64,000 nt of DNA from Areca catechu (lineage: Eukaryota > Streptophyta > Magnoliopsida > Arecales > Arecaceae): assembly GCA_021397845.1 (NCBI GenBank), contig CM038038.1, positions 55,918,748 through 55,982,747 on the forward strand, read 5' to 3'. Position 1 is the stretch's first letter, and each line of letters opens with the position of its first letter. The notes under the pieces were generated by a model, which saw only the letters and a list, made by a program, of their open reading frames with translations, was not told the origin of the DNA and searched no databases. Shown here in pieces: positions 21,009-31,947 of the stretch. The position numbers were made by a program, and so were the translations under genes.

Positions 21009-21839
21009 ATGGCTTCGAACTTATCACTAAGGGGCATCTTGGATGCCAACAAGTTAACCGATCAAAATTATGTGGACTGGTTAAGGAACCTGAGAATTGT
21101 ATTAACTCAGGAGAAGCTTTCATATATACTTGATTATCCAGATCTAGTGTTGATCGGAGAGGATGCATCAGAGGAGGATATTGCCACATACAGGATGTGG
21201 CAAAATGACAGTACAATTGTCAGATGCATCATGTTGGCCTCAATGAGCAACGAGCTCTGGAGGCAACATGAAGGCATAAAACCTCAGTCCATATTTCTCA
21301 ATTTAAAGGAGCTATATGGAGAGCAAAGTAGGGTTGCTCGATATGAGATATCGAAGCAGTTGTTTTGTGCTCGGATAAGTGAGGGTTCACCTATGCAAAC
21401 CCATGTGCTGAAAATGATTGACTTGATCACTCGATTAGGTCAATTAGGGTTTGTCATGGATGGTGAACTCAATCAAGACTTGATCCTACAATCACTCACA
21501 GATTCCTTCTCTCAATTTGTCCTCAACTACCATATGAACAAACTGAGCATTTCATTGCCAGAGCTGCTTAACATGCTTAAGACAGCTGAGAGCCACTCTA
21601 AAGGAGATAAGGCTCACGTGCTTGTTGTTGATAGAAAGAAGCAAGCAATGAAGAAGGGTATGAAGAGAAAATTCAACCCTAGGAAAAGCATCCAGAAGAA
21701 GAACAAGAAAGCTAAGAAGGCTGATGGAGCCTGTTTCCATTGCGGCAAGACTGGGCATTGGAAGAAGAACTGCAAGGTTTACCTTGCAAGTGTGAAGCAA
21801 GATGCAAGTGGAGCATCTAAAGGTTTGTACATGATATAA
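21009..21839 (+). CDS. Element D Gag
   Basis: This 276-codon frame is open from ATG at 21009 to TAA at 21837-21839. It encodes the nucleocapsid precursor. The N-terminal domain (RGILDANKLTDQNYVDWLRN) is the Angela-type gag, then a helical UBN2-like region, a Lys/Arg-rich basic stretch and an intact zinc knuckle CFHCGKTGHWKKNC near the C-terminus. In the sister element E, gag and protease are one continuous frame. Here the same frame continues past the TAA into the protease at 21852, so the TAA may be a nonsense mutation or a natural end. Confidence 0.85.
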   Translation: MASNLSLRGILDANKLTDQNYVDWLRNLRIVLTQEKLSYILDYPDLVLIGEDASEEDIATYRMWQNDSTIVRCIMLASMSNELWRQHEGIKPQSIFLNLKELYGEQSRVARYEISKQLFCARISEGSPMQTHVLKMIDLITRLGQLGFVMDGELNQDLILQSLTDSFSQFVLNYHMNKLSISLPELLNMLKTAESHSKGDKAHVLVVDRKKQAMKKGMKRKFNPRKSIQKKNKKAKKADGACFHCGKTGHWKKNCKVYLASVKQDASGASKGLYMI

Positions 21840-21851
21840 ACTAATTTATCA

Positions 21852-22800
21852 TTGAGTGCTTCCACTTCTAATTCATGGGTATTAGATACCGCATGTGGGT
21901 CTCATATATGCAATTCGTTGCAGGGACTCTATAGAATTAGAAGATTGAAGAAGGGTGACTTTAAGCTGCATGGGGCAAGTGGTGAAGCCATACATGCTGA
22001 AGCTGTGGGTACCTATCTTCTTTTATTACCTTCGGGTGATGTAATAAAGTTAGAAGAATGCTTCTATGTACCAGATATTATTAGAAGCATTATTTCTATA
22101 CCCTTGTTATTACAACAGGGATATGAAATAAGTGTAAAGAGTAGTGGCTGCTCTATTCTTCATAATAATAAAATATTTGGACATGGATCTTTTGTAAATG
22201 GTCTTCTAACTTTATAACTCAATGATAATACTTTTCTTATTGATAATAAGAAGAGGAAAAGAGATAATGACAATGTCACATATCTCTGGCACTGCCGATT
22301 GGGTCATATCAGTGAGTCAAGAATAAACAAGTTGGTCAAAGATAATTACTTTTACTCTAATGATTTCCAACTATTAGGAACTTGTGAGTCTTGTCTCAAA
22401 GAAAAAATGACCAAGTCTCCATTCACTGGACATGGAGAAAGGGCAATTGAATTGTTAGGTCTAGTGCATACTGATGTATGTGGATCGATGTTAACTCAGG
22501 CCAGAGGAGGATATTCTTATTTCATCACTTTTATTGATGATTTATCAAGGTACGGTCATGTGTATCTTATGAAAAACAAGTCCGAAGCCTTTGATAAGTT
22601 TAAAAAATATCAGAATATGGTTGAAAAACAAACTGGACTTAGTATTAAAGCTCTTCGATCTGATTGAGGAGGAGAATACTTATCTAGTGAGTTCCTAAAC
22701 CATCCAAAAGACAAAGGCATTATTTCTGAATGGACCCCTCCTTATACACCCTAGTTAATGGAGTGGCAGAAAAGAGAAATCGTACCTTATTGGATATGGT
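21852..22800 (+). pseudogene. Element D protease and integrase (broken)
   Basis: In the gag frame. Protease active site WVLDTACGSHIC is followed by the protease body to TAA at 22215-22217. The pre-integrase zinc finger (LWHCRLGHISESRINKL, then CESCLKEKM) and the integrase N-half with HTDVCGS and DDLSRYGHVYLM run to TGA at 22665-22667, where sister element E encodes Arg (RSDRGGEY). A further frameshift near 22750 precedes the block around the third catalytic residue (NGVAEKRNRTL). Identity to E is high throughout, so assignment is secure. Confidence 0.88.
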
Positions 22801-24930
22801 GAGGTCCATGATGAGCTTCACAGATCTTCCCATTTCCTTTTGAGGACATGCCCTAGAGACTACAGCACATATATTCAACAGGGTTCCATCTAAGTCAGTA
22901 AGTAGCACTCCATATGAGTTATGGAATGGCAAAAGACCAAGTCTTAAGTATTTGAAGATTTGGGGTTATCATGCTTATGTCAAGAATAACTTTGGACATA
23001 AGTTAAGTGCTAGAGCTGATAAGTGTAGATTTGTTGGTTACCCAAAAGTAGGTATGGGATACCTCTTTTATAATGCTACTAAACAAAAGATAATTGTCAA
23101 TAGGCATGGTACATTCTTGGAACAAGAGTTTATCCAAGAAGAATGTAGTGATTCTTCACTTGAGTTATGTGAAGAACAGAACCAACAAACCAATGAGCCT
23201 TCAAGTAAAGTTCCTCAACCAGAGGTTCTTATAGATCAAGAACAACCACAATACACACGTCCTCTTCGAAGGTCAGAGATGGTGCGGGGAGCACCTCTTA
23301 GGTATGGCTTTGTCATCGGGATGATAATGAAGCCAGTATCATACAGGATGATAATCTTGTGACCTATTCAAAAGATGTCAAGAGTAAAGACTCAGATAAA
23401 TGGCTTGATGCCATGAAATTAGAAATGGACTCCATGTTCCAATCAGGTTTGGACTCTGGTAGATCCACCTGAAGGAATTAATCCAATTAGGTGTAAATGG
23501 GTCTTTAAGAAGAAGATTGGAGCAGATGGTCAAGTTGAGACCTACAAGGCTTGACTGGTAGCAAAAGGTTTTAGACAAAAACATGGTATAGACTATGATG
23601 AAACTTTTTCTCCAGTAGCCATGCTTAAGTCCATTCAGATATTACTTTCAATAGCAGCATACCATGACTATGAGATCTGGCAAATGGATGTAAAGACTGC
23701 TTTCCTTAATGGAAACCTTGAGGAAGAAGTCTACATGTCACAGCTAGAAGGTTTTGTCTCAAGTGGGAGACCAAACCAGGTATGCAAATTAAAGAAGTCC
23801 ATTTATGGACTTAAGCAAGCATCGAGGAGTTGGAACATCCATTTTGATGAAACAATCAAAAAATTTTGTTTTATCAAAAATATAGATGAACCACATGTGT
23901 ACAAGAAGACAAGTGGGAGTGCACTTATTTTCTTGGTTTTATATGTGGATGACATACTGATCATTGGTAATGATATCCCAATGTTACAGTCGGTTAAAAC
24001 TTGGCTATCATCAAAATCTTTTATTAAAGATTTGGAAGAAGCATCCTATATACTGGGTATAAGGATCTATAGAGATAGATCCAAAAGGATGCTAGGCTTA
24101 TCCCAATCCAAGTACATTGACTTAGTGTTGAAGAGATTCAACATGGATGGAAGTAAGAAAGGTTACTTACCCATAAGTCAAGGTATTCATCTCTCTAAGA
24201 AAATGTCTCCTAAGACATCAGAAGAAAGAGAGAGGATGGCTATGATTCCTTATGCTTCGACTGTAGGATCGATAATGTATGCCATGTTATGTACTAGACC
24301 TAATGTTGCATATGCCTTGGGCATAGTGAGCAAGTTTCAGGCAGATCCAGAAGCGAATCATTGGAGAGCTGTGAAAAATATTCTTAGGTACCTGAGAAGG
24401 ACTAAAAATATTTTTCTAGTATATGGAGGATCTGAGTTGAAACTAGAAGGATATACAGACTATAGTTTTCAATCAGATCCAGATGATAGCAAATCCATAT
24501 CGGGATATGTTTTCACCCTTAATAGTAGTGCAGTGAGTTGGAAGTGTATAAAGCAGCCGACAGTAGCTAACTCAGTCACTGAGGCAGAGTACATAGCTGC
24601 TAGTGAAGCCGCGAAGGAAGCTATCTGGATGAAAAAATTCATCATGGAATTGGGCATGGGTCCAGATGTACAATAGCCAGTGCCATTATACTGTGATAAC
24701 ACTGGGGCCGTTGCATAAGCTAAGGAACCGAGATCTCATCACAAGTCCAAGCACATTCTAAGACAGTTCCATCTCGTTCAAGAGATTATTGAAAGACAAG
24801 ATGTTGTCATTGAATGAGTTGAAACAAAGAACAATATAGCAGACCCATTCACTAAAGCTTTAGCCAAGCAGCAGTTAGATCATCACTTAGATTGTATGGG
24901 CATAAAATACAAGGGTGATTGGCTTTAGTG
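22801..24930 (+). pseudogene. Element D reverse transcriptase and RNase H (broken)
   Basis: The integrase C-terminus (22952-23361, KIWGYHAYVKNNFGHKL) is followed by a damaged finger domain and then a 351-codon open stretch (23621-24676). That stretch carries the RT core QMDVKTAFLNGNLEEEVYMS, SIYGLKQASRSW and catalytic YVDDILI. RNase H follows with GYTDYSFQSDPDDSKS and TEAEYIAASEAAKEA. TAG at 24674-24676 and later stops break the C-terminus, which ends DPFTKAL at about 24855 and GDWL at about 24926. Confidence 0.88.
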
Positions 24931-24942
24931 CAAGTGGGAGTT
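24931..24942 (+). other. Polypurine tract of element D
   Basis: CAAGTGGGAGTT immediately before the 3' LTR TG. The same tract, in reverse, precedes the 3' LTR of element E at 45203-45216. Confidence 0.85.
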
Positions 24943-27570
24943 TGATAGAAAAGTACCCTATGAGCCAATCATTATGAGGGCCTTTTTGTAAACTTCCAGC
25001 TCATGTATGACATACTTTCATATTAATAAAGGCATTTGATTCATCATATACTGCTGTGTCATGTTTTTATTGATTATGATGAACCCCATAGAGTAGGGCA
25101 ATAGAATTAGGGTTATGATGGAGTTCATAACAGTGAGACCTAATTTCCTATAAATCCTAATCTAGAATGTTCCTAATCGTTGGACCATCGATTCGGCAAT
25201 CGATGAATCCGGAAAGACTAGCTTATCTTATGTATGCTCAGTTGACGAGGGTGGTTGATCTCACAACCACTTGTGTAGAGATACTAATACTAGGATAAGG
25301 GTGCTCATCAGGATATGAGTACACTAGACTAATCCACACTGGGATTATCTTATGAAAGTCTTACTACTTATCAAAAGATAGATCCTAGAGTAGATGTTGT
25401 GCATGTGATCTTTAGACCTGAGGTCACCATGATTCCTTGTGCACACAAAGCCATACTTTGGTTCATACTCATTTATGCCATTGCGACATGTATGGGATAA
25501 TCTGGGTATGGTGGAAGGTGTATGAAGGATGTGAGTGGCCCAACAAGGAATCGATCATTCCCAGTAAGAGGAATTGTTATCCTATGCAATCTCTTTGATG
25601 AGAGACTCAAGGAGCCTTTGATCAAAGTAGGATGAGATTAGTGGAATATAATCAGTCATCAACTGAGTCCTCATGATCGAGCTGAGATTCGATATGATTA
25701 AGTGTTAGGGTTTGACATATATCCATACCTATCATTTAATCAGGATAATGGGAGATCGAAAGATTGAATTGCATGGTAACTTACTACTGAAGGGTAATTT
25801 GGTATTTTTCACCAAATTCCTCATCTTCCAGGTAAGCAAGACATGTTGCTAGATGTCAATCTTGTCTTGTAGGTTTTTATGAACCAATTGATTTGGTTTC
25901 ATGAGTCAATTCGATGTGTGATTCGAATTGGACAATTAGGTAAGCCAATTTGACCTAATTAGGTCGATTGGGTTCGATCGGATCGAATCGGCTCAAACCT
26001 AAACCTATTGCTGGCTAGATGTAGAACCCAATGGGTCACACACAATAGAGACTTGGCCAAGGAGGTCATTCATGATTTAATTATGGTCATAGGATCCTAA
26101 TTGGTTAGTCAGATTGCATACTAGCATATGTAGGCTAACCTAATTCCTATCCCAATTAGATTGGGTTCAGTTGCTTGCTAATTGGGCTAACCTAATTATG
26201 GAAAACCTAAATTAGGTTGAGTCCTAAGTGGGACTAGCCAAATCAGAGCTTAATCTGATTTTAATTTGGACTTATGGGCATTTTAGGTGCCATATATGAA
26301 GAGTCCCAATGGCATGGGACTCTTGGTACCTAAATGATACCTTAACTTCAAAAGGGCACAGAAAGGCCTACAGTCCTCTGATCTAAAAATAAAAGATATG
26401 GTCAGAAAGCTTATTTGATTTCCTTTCCAATGACACCCATATTGCATATATTTGACCAAGTCAATTTGATGCTTTAGGCCGAGTAAATGAAAAGGGAAAG
26501 ACTATTGGCACCTTTTGGCGCACCCGGGAGAATAAGTGGCGCGTAGAAGGACTAAGAGTCCTTCTGTAGATGAGACTCTAAGAGTTTCATCAGGAAGGTG
26601 CCTCTTCAATTTATCCCCATGGTCTTAGGAAGTCTAATAGCCAGTTTAAAGTTTAAAGGGATGGCTTGAAGAGGTGTGAAAGGTGGCGTGCACATAAAGA
26701 GTCGCGCCTCTTCATATGCGCGCACACAATAGAGGGCAGAGTCCTTCTGCCTCTGAAACTCTTCAAGCCTCATGTTACTTCGAATTAGAAGAGGCATCTC
26801 CCTATCTAAAAACTAGTATTTGACACATGGCACGATGAGGATTGATCAGGTAAATGAAAGAACACAGATAAGACTCTCCATTCCCGAAGAGTCTTATTAG
26901 ATATGATGTTTCATATCTGATAAGTGTTGTTGGGATGCATTTCATGCCCCATCTGAGATTATAAATAGGGGTATAGTGAAATGAGAGTTAATTTTGTTTG
27001 ACAGACTTCGATCTTCTGAGAGTCTGAGTGTTTTATTTTTCGGAGAGTCAGAGTGTTCTTCCACTTTCTACCTCCCTCCTTATTTTAGGACAAGATTTGT
27101 CTTGTTAAGACAAGTTCGTCTACACTAGGACAAGGCTTGGTTTTAGGACATAAGCCTATAGGGTCCTAGAGGAGGGTAGTCTTAGATCCTACAGTGGTTT
27201 AGGATAGTGTCTTGAGTGCCCTTCAGTAGGATAGGGTGTCCTACAGTGGTCAATAGATCAAAAGCTGCCGAAAGAGTTCCACTTCTCCAAGCAACTTGAA
27301 GAAAAGGTTCTTCCTTGGTCCAAGTTTTGTGTAGATCACCGTTGGAGGGCTTGCGCTTGTGAGCCTTGTGAAAAAGTTGGATTTCTGTGATCCAGGTATT
27401 TTTCTTGACTTTATTTGATGATTCATTAGTTGTAATTGCCCAAGGGGTTCCTGGGAATTAGGGTTTTCTATACATGTTATACATGTTAGGGTATCATGCT
27501 ATGAAATTTTATTTTGAAATTCAATTCCACATGCTGCATGATCCCCGGCACCCTGGGAGAATTCCCATCA
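24943..27570 (+). repeat. 3' LTR of element D
   Basis: 2628 bp, TGATAGAAAAG to CCATCA, colinear with the 5' LTR with scattered substitutions (for example 'tactgttatgtcatattt' against 'tactgctgtgtcatgttt'). TATA-like ATTATAAATAGGGG lies at about 26959-26972. Confidence 0.93.
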
Positions 27571-27575
27571 TCAGA
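27571..27575. repeat. Right target-site duplication of element D (TCAGA)
   Basis: Matches 17293-17297. Element C protease resumes here. Confidence 0.92.
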
Positions 27576-28830
27576 ATGTGGGAAATGTCACTTTTAGTGA
27601 TAATGGAAAGGGCAAGATTGTTGGAATTGATAAAGTGCATATCACCCCTTCAACTTATATAGAAAATGTTTTATATATTGATGGTTTAAAGCACAATTTA
27701 CTTAGCATTAGCTAGTTTTGTGATAAGAATTTTAAAGTTATTTTTGGATCTTTCATGTGCATTGTTTCTAGTCTTGATGATAATGGCATCAAATTTATTG
27801 GTCATAGGCATGGCAATATTTATATGGTTGATCTTGATGATCTTCATGTTCAAAATGATCAATGCCTAGTGGCAATGGAAGCCAAGATCAATGAAACTAG
27901 TTGGCTTTAGCATCGTAGACTAGGACATGCAAGTATGTATTTTCTTTCAAAACTTTGTAAAAAGGATTTAATAAAAGATTTGCCAAAACTTAGTTTTGAA
28001 AAGGACAAGATTTGTAGTGCTTGCCTAGTTGGAAAACAAACTAAATCATCTTTTAAACCTAAAGTAGTAGTCTCTACATCTAGACCCTTAGAATTACTTC
28101 ATATGGACCTCTTTGGACCATCTAGAACATCAAGTTTGGGAGGTAAGAAGTATGGTCTAGTCATTGTAGACAATTTCTCTCATTTTACATGAGTGATATT
28201 TTTAGCTCATAAAGATAAAACTTTTTCTACATTCATTAGATTTCATAAAAGAGTTTCAAATGAAAAAGGTATTTTAATTATTTCTTTAAGAAGTGATCAT
28301 GGTACAGAATTTGAAAACCATGACTTTGGAAAATTTTGTTATGAAAATGGCATTCATCACAATTTTTCTGCACCTAGGACACCTTAACAAAATGGGGTGG
28401 TAGGAAGAAAAAATAGAACTCTTGAAGAAATGGCATGCACCATGCTTTGCAAAAATGATTTGCCTAGGTATTTTTGGGTGGAAGCCATAAACATTGCATG
28501 CTATGTTTTAAATCGTGTTTTAATCTGACCTATTTTAAAAAAAAAATACCTTATGAGCTTTGAAAAGTTAGGAAACCCCCAACTAAATATTTTCATATTT
28601 TTGGATGTTGTTGTTTCATCTTAAATAATGGCAAGGATAATCTAAGCAAATTTGATGCTAAGTTAGATGAGGGTATATTTTTAGGCTACTCTACATCTAG
28701 CAAGGCATACAGGGTCTTCAATAGAAGGACACTTGTTGTTGAAGATCCATCCATGTTGTGTTTGATGAGACTAACCAAAAATCTTCTAGAAAAGAAGTTA
28801 TTCTTGATGATGATACAGGTATCCAATGAA
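27571..28830 (+). pseudogene. Element C protease remainder and integrase (broken)
   Basis: It continues the protease (GNVTFSDNGKGKIVGIDK in the frame after the D insertion) and the pre-integrase zinc region (HRRLGHASMYFL, CSACLVGKQT; both Cys kept). The integrase core follows with MDLFGPSRTSS and SDHGTEFEN. The third catalytic Glu is lost: the copy reads QNGVVGRKNRT where element A has QNGVVERKN. Stops include a TGA where Trp is expected at about 28190 and TAA at 28386-28388 where Gln is expected. Confidence 0.85.
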
Positions 28831-30590
28831 ATGAAGAAGTGAACAACGATAAAGAACCCACCAAAAAGCAAGATAACAATCAAAACAATGAAATAGATCA
28901 AGTACAAGGAGGTGAAAACACTTCTACACCTAATCCTTTACCTAAAGAATGGAGGTATGGTCATGGACACCCAACAGAACTTATCATTGGTGATCCATCA
29001 AAAGGAATAAGTACTCGTTCATCTCTCAGAAATGTATGTGATTATTTAGCTTTTGTTTCTCAAGTAGAACATAAATATATTGAAGAAGTTGAAAATGATT
29101 GTAATTGGATTAATGCTATGCAAGATTAACTAAATCAATTTAAAAGAAATAATGTTTGGACTTTAGTTGATAGACCTACCAATATTTCAATAATTGGCAT
29201 AAAATGGGTTTTTAGAAATAATCTTGATGAAAATGGTATAGTTACTAGAAATAAAGCTAGGCTAGTTACCAAAGGATACAATCAGGAGGAAGGGATTGAT
29301 TTTGATGAAACCATTGCTCCTATTGCTAGACTTGAGGCAATTAGGCTATTATTGGCATTTGCATGTTTTATGAATTTTAAATTATATCAAATGCATGTCA
29401 AAAGTGCATTTTTAAATATTTTTATCGAAGAAGAAGTTTATGTTGAACAACCCCCTGGTATTGAAAATCATGAGTTTTCAAACCATGTTTTTAAACTTTA
29501 TAAAGCTTTGTATGGTTTAAAATAAGCTCCAAGAGCTTGGTATGATGATTGAGTTCTTTCTTGCTTAAAAATATTTTTTCTAGAGGTAATATAGATACTA
29601 CTTTTTTTTGAAAATGAAGAATAATGATCTCTTAGTAGTACAAGTTTATATGGATGATATCATATTCGATGCTACTAACGAATGTCTTTGTCAAGAGTTT
29701 GCAAAGCTAATGTAAGGTGAGTTCGAGATGAGCATGATGGGAGAGCTTAACTTCTTCCTCGGACTCAAGATAAAGCAAACAAAAGAGGGGATCTTCATCA
29801 ACCAAACCAAGTACATGGAAGAAATATAAAAGAAGTTTGGGATGCAGAATACCAAGCCATTAGGTACACCTATGAGCCCCTCTTGTAAGATTGACAAAGA
29901 TGAATCAGGTAAACCTATTAACCAAAAGTTATATAGAGGAATGATTGGTTCATTATTATATCTAACTATTAGTAGGCCAGATATTATATTCAATGTTTGT
30001 ATGTATTCAAGATATCAGTCTGCCCTTAAATAATCTCATCTTTTAGCTATTTAACGCATACTTAGATATCTGTCTAGCTTTATAGATATTGGTCTTTGGT
30101 ACTCTAGAGATTCATCATTTGAATTGATTGCTTATTTTGATGCTAATTTTGTTGGGTGTAAACTTGATAGAAAAACTACTAATGGAACTTGCCAGTTTCT
30201 TGGAGTCAATTTGATTTCATGGAGTAGCAAGAAACAGAATTCAGTTGCTCTATCCATGGCAGAAGCCGAATATATAGTAGCTGGAAGCTGTTGTGCTCAA
30301 ATTTTATGGATCAAACAACAACTCAAAGATTTTGGTATCAAACTAACTAATACACCCATCAGATGTGACAATACTAGTGCAATCAATTTAACTAAGAATC
30401 CTGTGCAACATTCAAGAAGTAAACACATTGAAATAAGACATCACTTCATAAGAGATCATGTGCAAAACTCTAATATGATGCTTGAATTTGTGTGTATGAT
30501 AATCAATTAGCTGATGTTTTTACTAAACCCTTGAGTGAGAAAGGCTTTGCATGATTAGAAGAGACTTAGGTATCATAGACCCCTTTTCTT
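28831..30590 (+). pseudogene. Element C reverse transcriptase and RNase H (broken)
   Basis: A charged linker leads to EWRYGHGHPTELIIGDPSKG, a conserved Sirevirus pol block. The RT carries RNKARLVTKGYNQEEGIDFD. A stop interrupts LYGLKQAPRAW, and the catalytic block reads VYMDDIIF (about 29645), Met replacing Val. The RNase H region (30040-30590) keeps YFDANFVGCKLDRKTTNGT, MAEAEYIVAGSCCAQ and CDNTSAINLTKNP. Unlike element A, this copy still has RNase H. Frame breaks are frequent. Confidence 0.85.
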
Positions 30591-31443
30591 AGAACTCTCT
30601 CAAATCTTTTTCATGCCCAATTTCTTAGTGCTCAAAATCATATTCTCTAAGTCCTAAACTCTTCACTAGAGTCCCCCTGATTTTTTGAAAATTTTACTGA
30701 ATTTTTTTCCTGGAATTTTCTTGGCCAAGTGTCGACACTTGACCTTTGGCGAAGTGTCGACACCTGACCACACTTGACAAATTCCAAGTGTCGACACTCG
30801 GACAGAATTTTTTATTTTCTAGGGCATCAGCTGATCCTTTTCATTTATTTATTCTCTTTCTCTCTCGTGCCCTAGTGGTCCCCAAACACTCCTTTGCCCG
30901 TGGAATAGTGATTTTCCTCTCGTGCCCTCCGAAATCTGGTAATTTCTCCCTCTTTCCCTCATTTGGACCATTGATTCACTGTGTTCTTCATGTTTTACTA
31001 TTGATTTTGAACCAAATTCATCCCGGTTTTTTGTTTCCCCTCTTTGGATTAATCTTCATTGGATTTTATTTGGATTGATTCGGTTTCGTGCTCTCCTCTC
31101 TCCGTTTTTCCCCTTTTTGGCATTTACTCTAGGCCAAACCATCCATTCCTTGCTTTCTTTCCTCCCATTTCTCCCCCATTTCATTTGTTTTCTTCTCTGT
31201 TAATCACTATTTTCATTGATTTTGAACTGTGTTTACTATTTTCCCTTTTTGGGTTGACCTTTATTGGCTTTCCCTATGGATTCTTTAGGCTCCATGCTTA
31301 TTTTTTTTTTTTTTCTCCCTTTTGGCTCTTTCTTCTCTTGGTCGAACCTTGTTTTCTTCCCTTCTATTTCTTTTTGGTTGGACTATTGCCATTTCCTGGT
31401 TCAACCATTTCATCTCTTCCATTTCCTCCCTCAGTTGGTTGTC
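30591..31443 (+). other. Element C pol-env spacer
   Basis: Non-coding, strongly pyrimidine-rich from about 30840 to 31440. It has three exact GTGTCGACAC words at 30729, 30754 and 30788, the same palindrome that is phased in this element's LTR. Open frames in it are low-complexity and not believed to be genes. Confidence 0.65.
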
Positions 31444-31947
31444 ATGGGACCAAGGAAGCAGCTTGCATTCAAAAGGAAACCTAGTATGGGGTTAGCAGAG
31501 AGAAGAACTAAAGCCAAGAATGATAATGGCCAGTAGACTGAGAGTGTTGCACCTCCTTCTTTACCTTCAACTGAGTATCTAAGAAGGTGATTGTTGCCGG
31601 TCATCGAGTAGATTTGGGCTTCTTTGATCGACAGGGCTTCCGACTTGGACAGGTTCTAAAGTCAGCTGGGTTGATCTCCTTCTGCACTATGAAGGAGAAG
31701 TTCTACCCACATTTGATTCGTGAGTTCTATGGAAGCTTGGACTACAGCAGGATGTTATGGAGTGCCACAGTCCGAGGTATTCGCATTCCAATTTTTGAGG
31801 AGGCCCTTAGCCATGTCTGGGAGATTCTGCATCATGGGATCATTGCTCCATGTATAAAGGACCGTGAGGAGGCATTTTAGTGCATACTGGAGCGCGATGA
31901 CGTTCATGGTGTGGCTACAGTCATCGCGAACCAGCTTTCAATGAACT
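31444..31947 (+). pseudogene. Element C env-like ORF, N-terminal fragment
   Basis: ATG at 31444 starts a basic leader (MGPRKQLAFKRKP) ended by TAG at 31534-31536. A second open stretch from 31587 to TAG at 31878-31880 encodes VDLGFFDRQGFRLGQVLKS and HLIREFYGSLDYSRML. That resembles the putative plant transposon domain found in Sirevirus env-like proteins. Similarity to C-type sequence ends near 31947 and the gene is cut there. Confidence 0.6.

Larger units (their letters stand above)
17298..27570 (+). mobile_element. Angela/BARE-1-like Ty1/copia element D
   Basis: A complete 10,273-bp insertion with LTRs of about 2.63 kb, a Met-tRNA-type primer site, a 1.07-kb leader, gag, protease, integrase, RT, RNase H, a polypurine tract and a 5-bp target duplication. 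The gag start (LRGILDANKLTDQNYVDWL) and pol blocks resemble the BARE-1/Angela lineage. Stops and a frameshift in pol make it non-autonomous. It is older than element E, because its LTRs differ more. Confidence 0.92.
13949..31947 (+). mobile_element. Sirevirus-type Ty1/copia element C, split by element D and lacking its 3' end
   Basis: 5' LTR, perfect primer site, gag, protease start, then element D (17298-27570), then the rest of protease, integrase, RT, RNase H, a spacer and the start of an env-like gene. C-type sequence stops near 31947. The LTR that follows (32169-33409) does not match the 5' LTR body, so the true 3' LTR is missing. The pol frame carries many stops. Confidence 0.8.

Noticed and set aside
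31059..31536. Pyrimidine-rich frames rich in Phe, Leu and Pro upstream of the C env-like gene
   Set aside because: Composition explains them; overlapping frames are all similarly hydrophobic, so a membrane protein call would be false.
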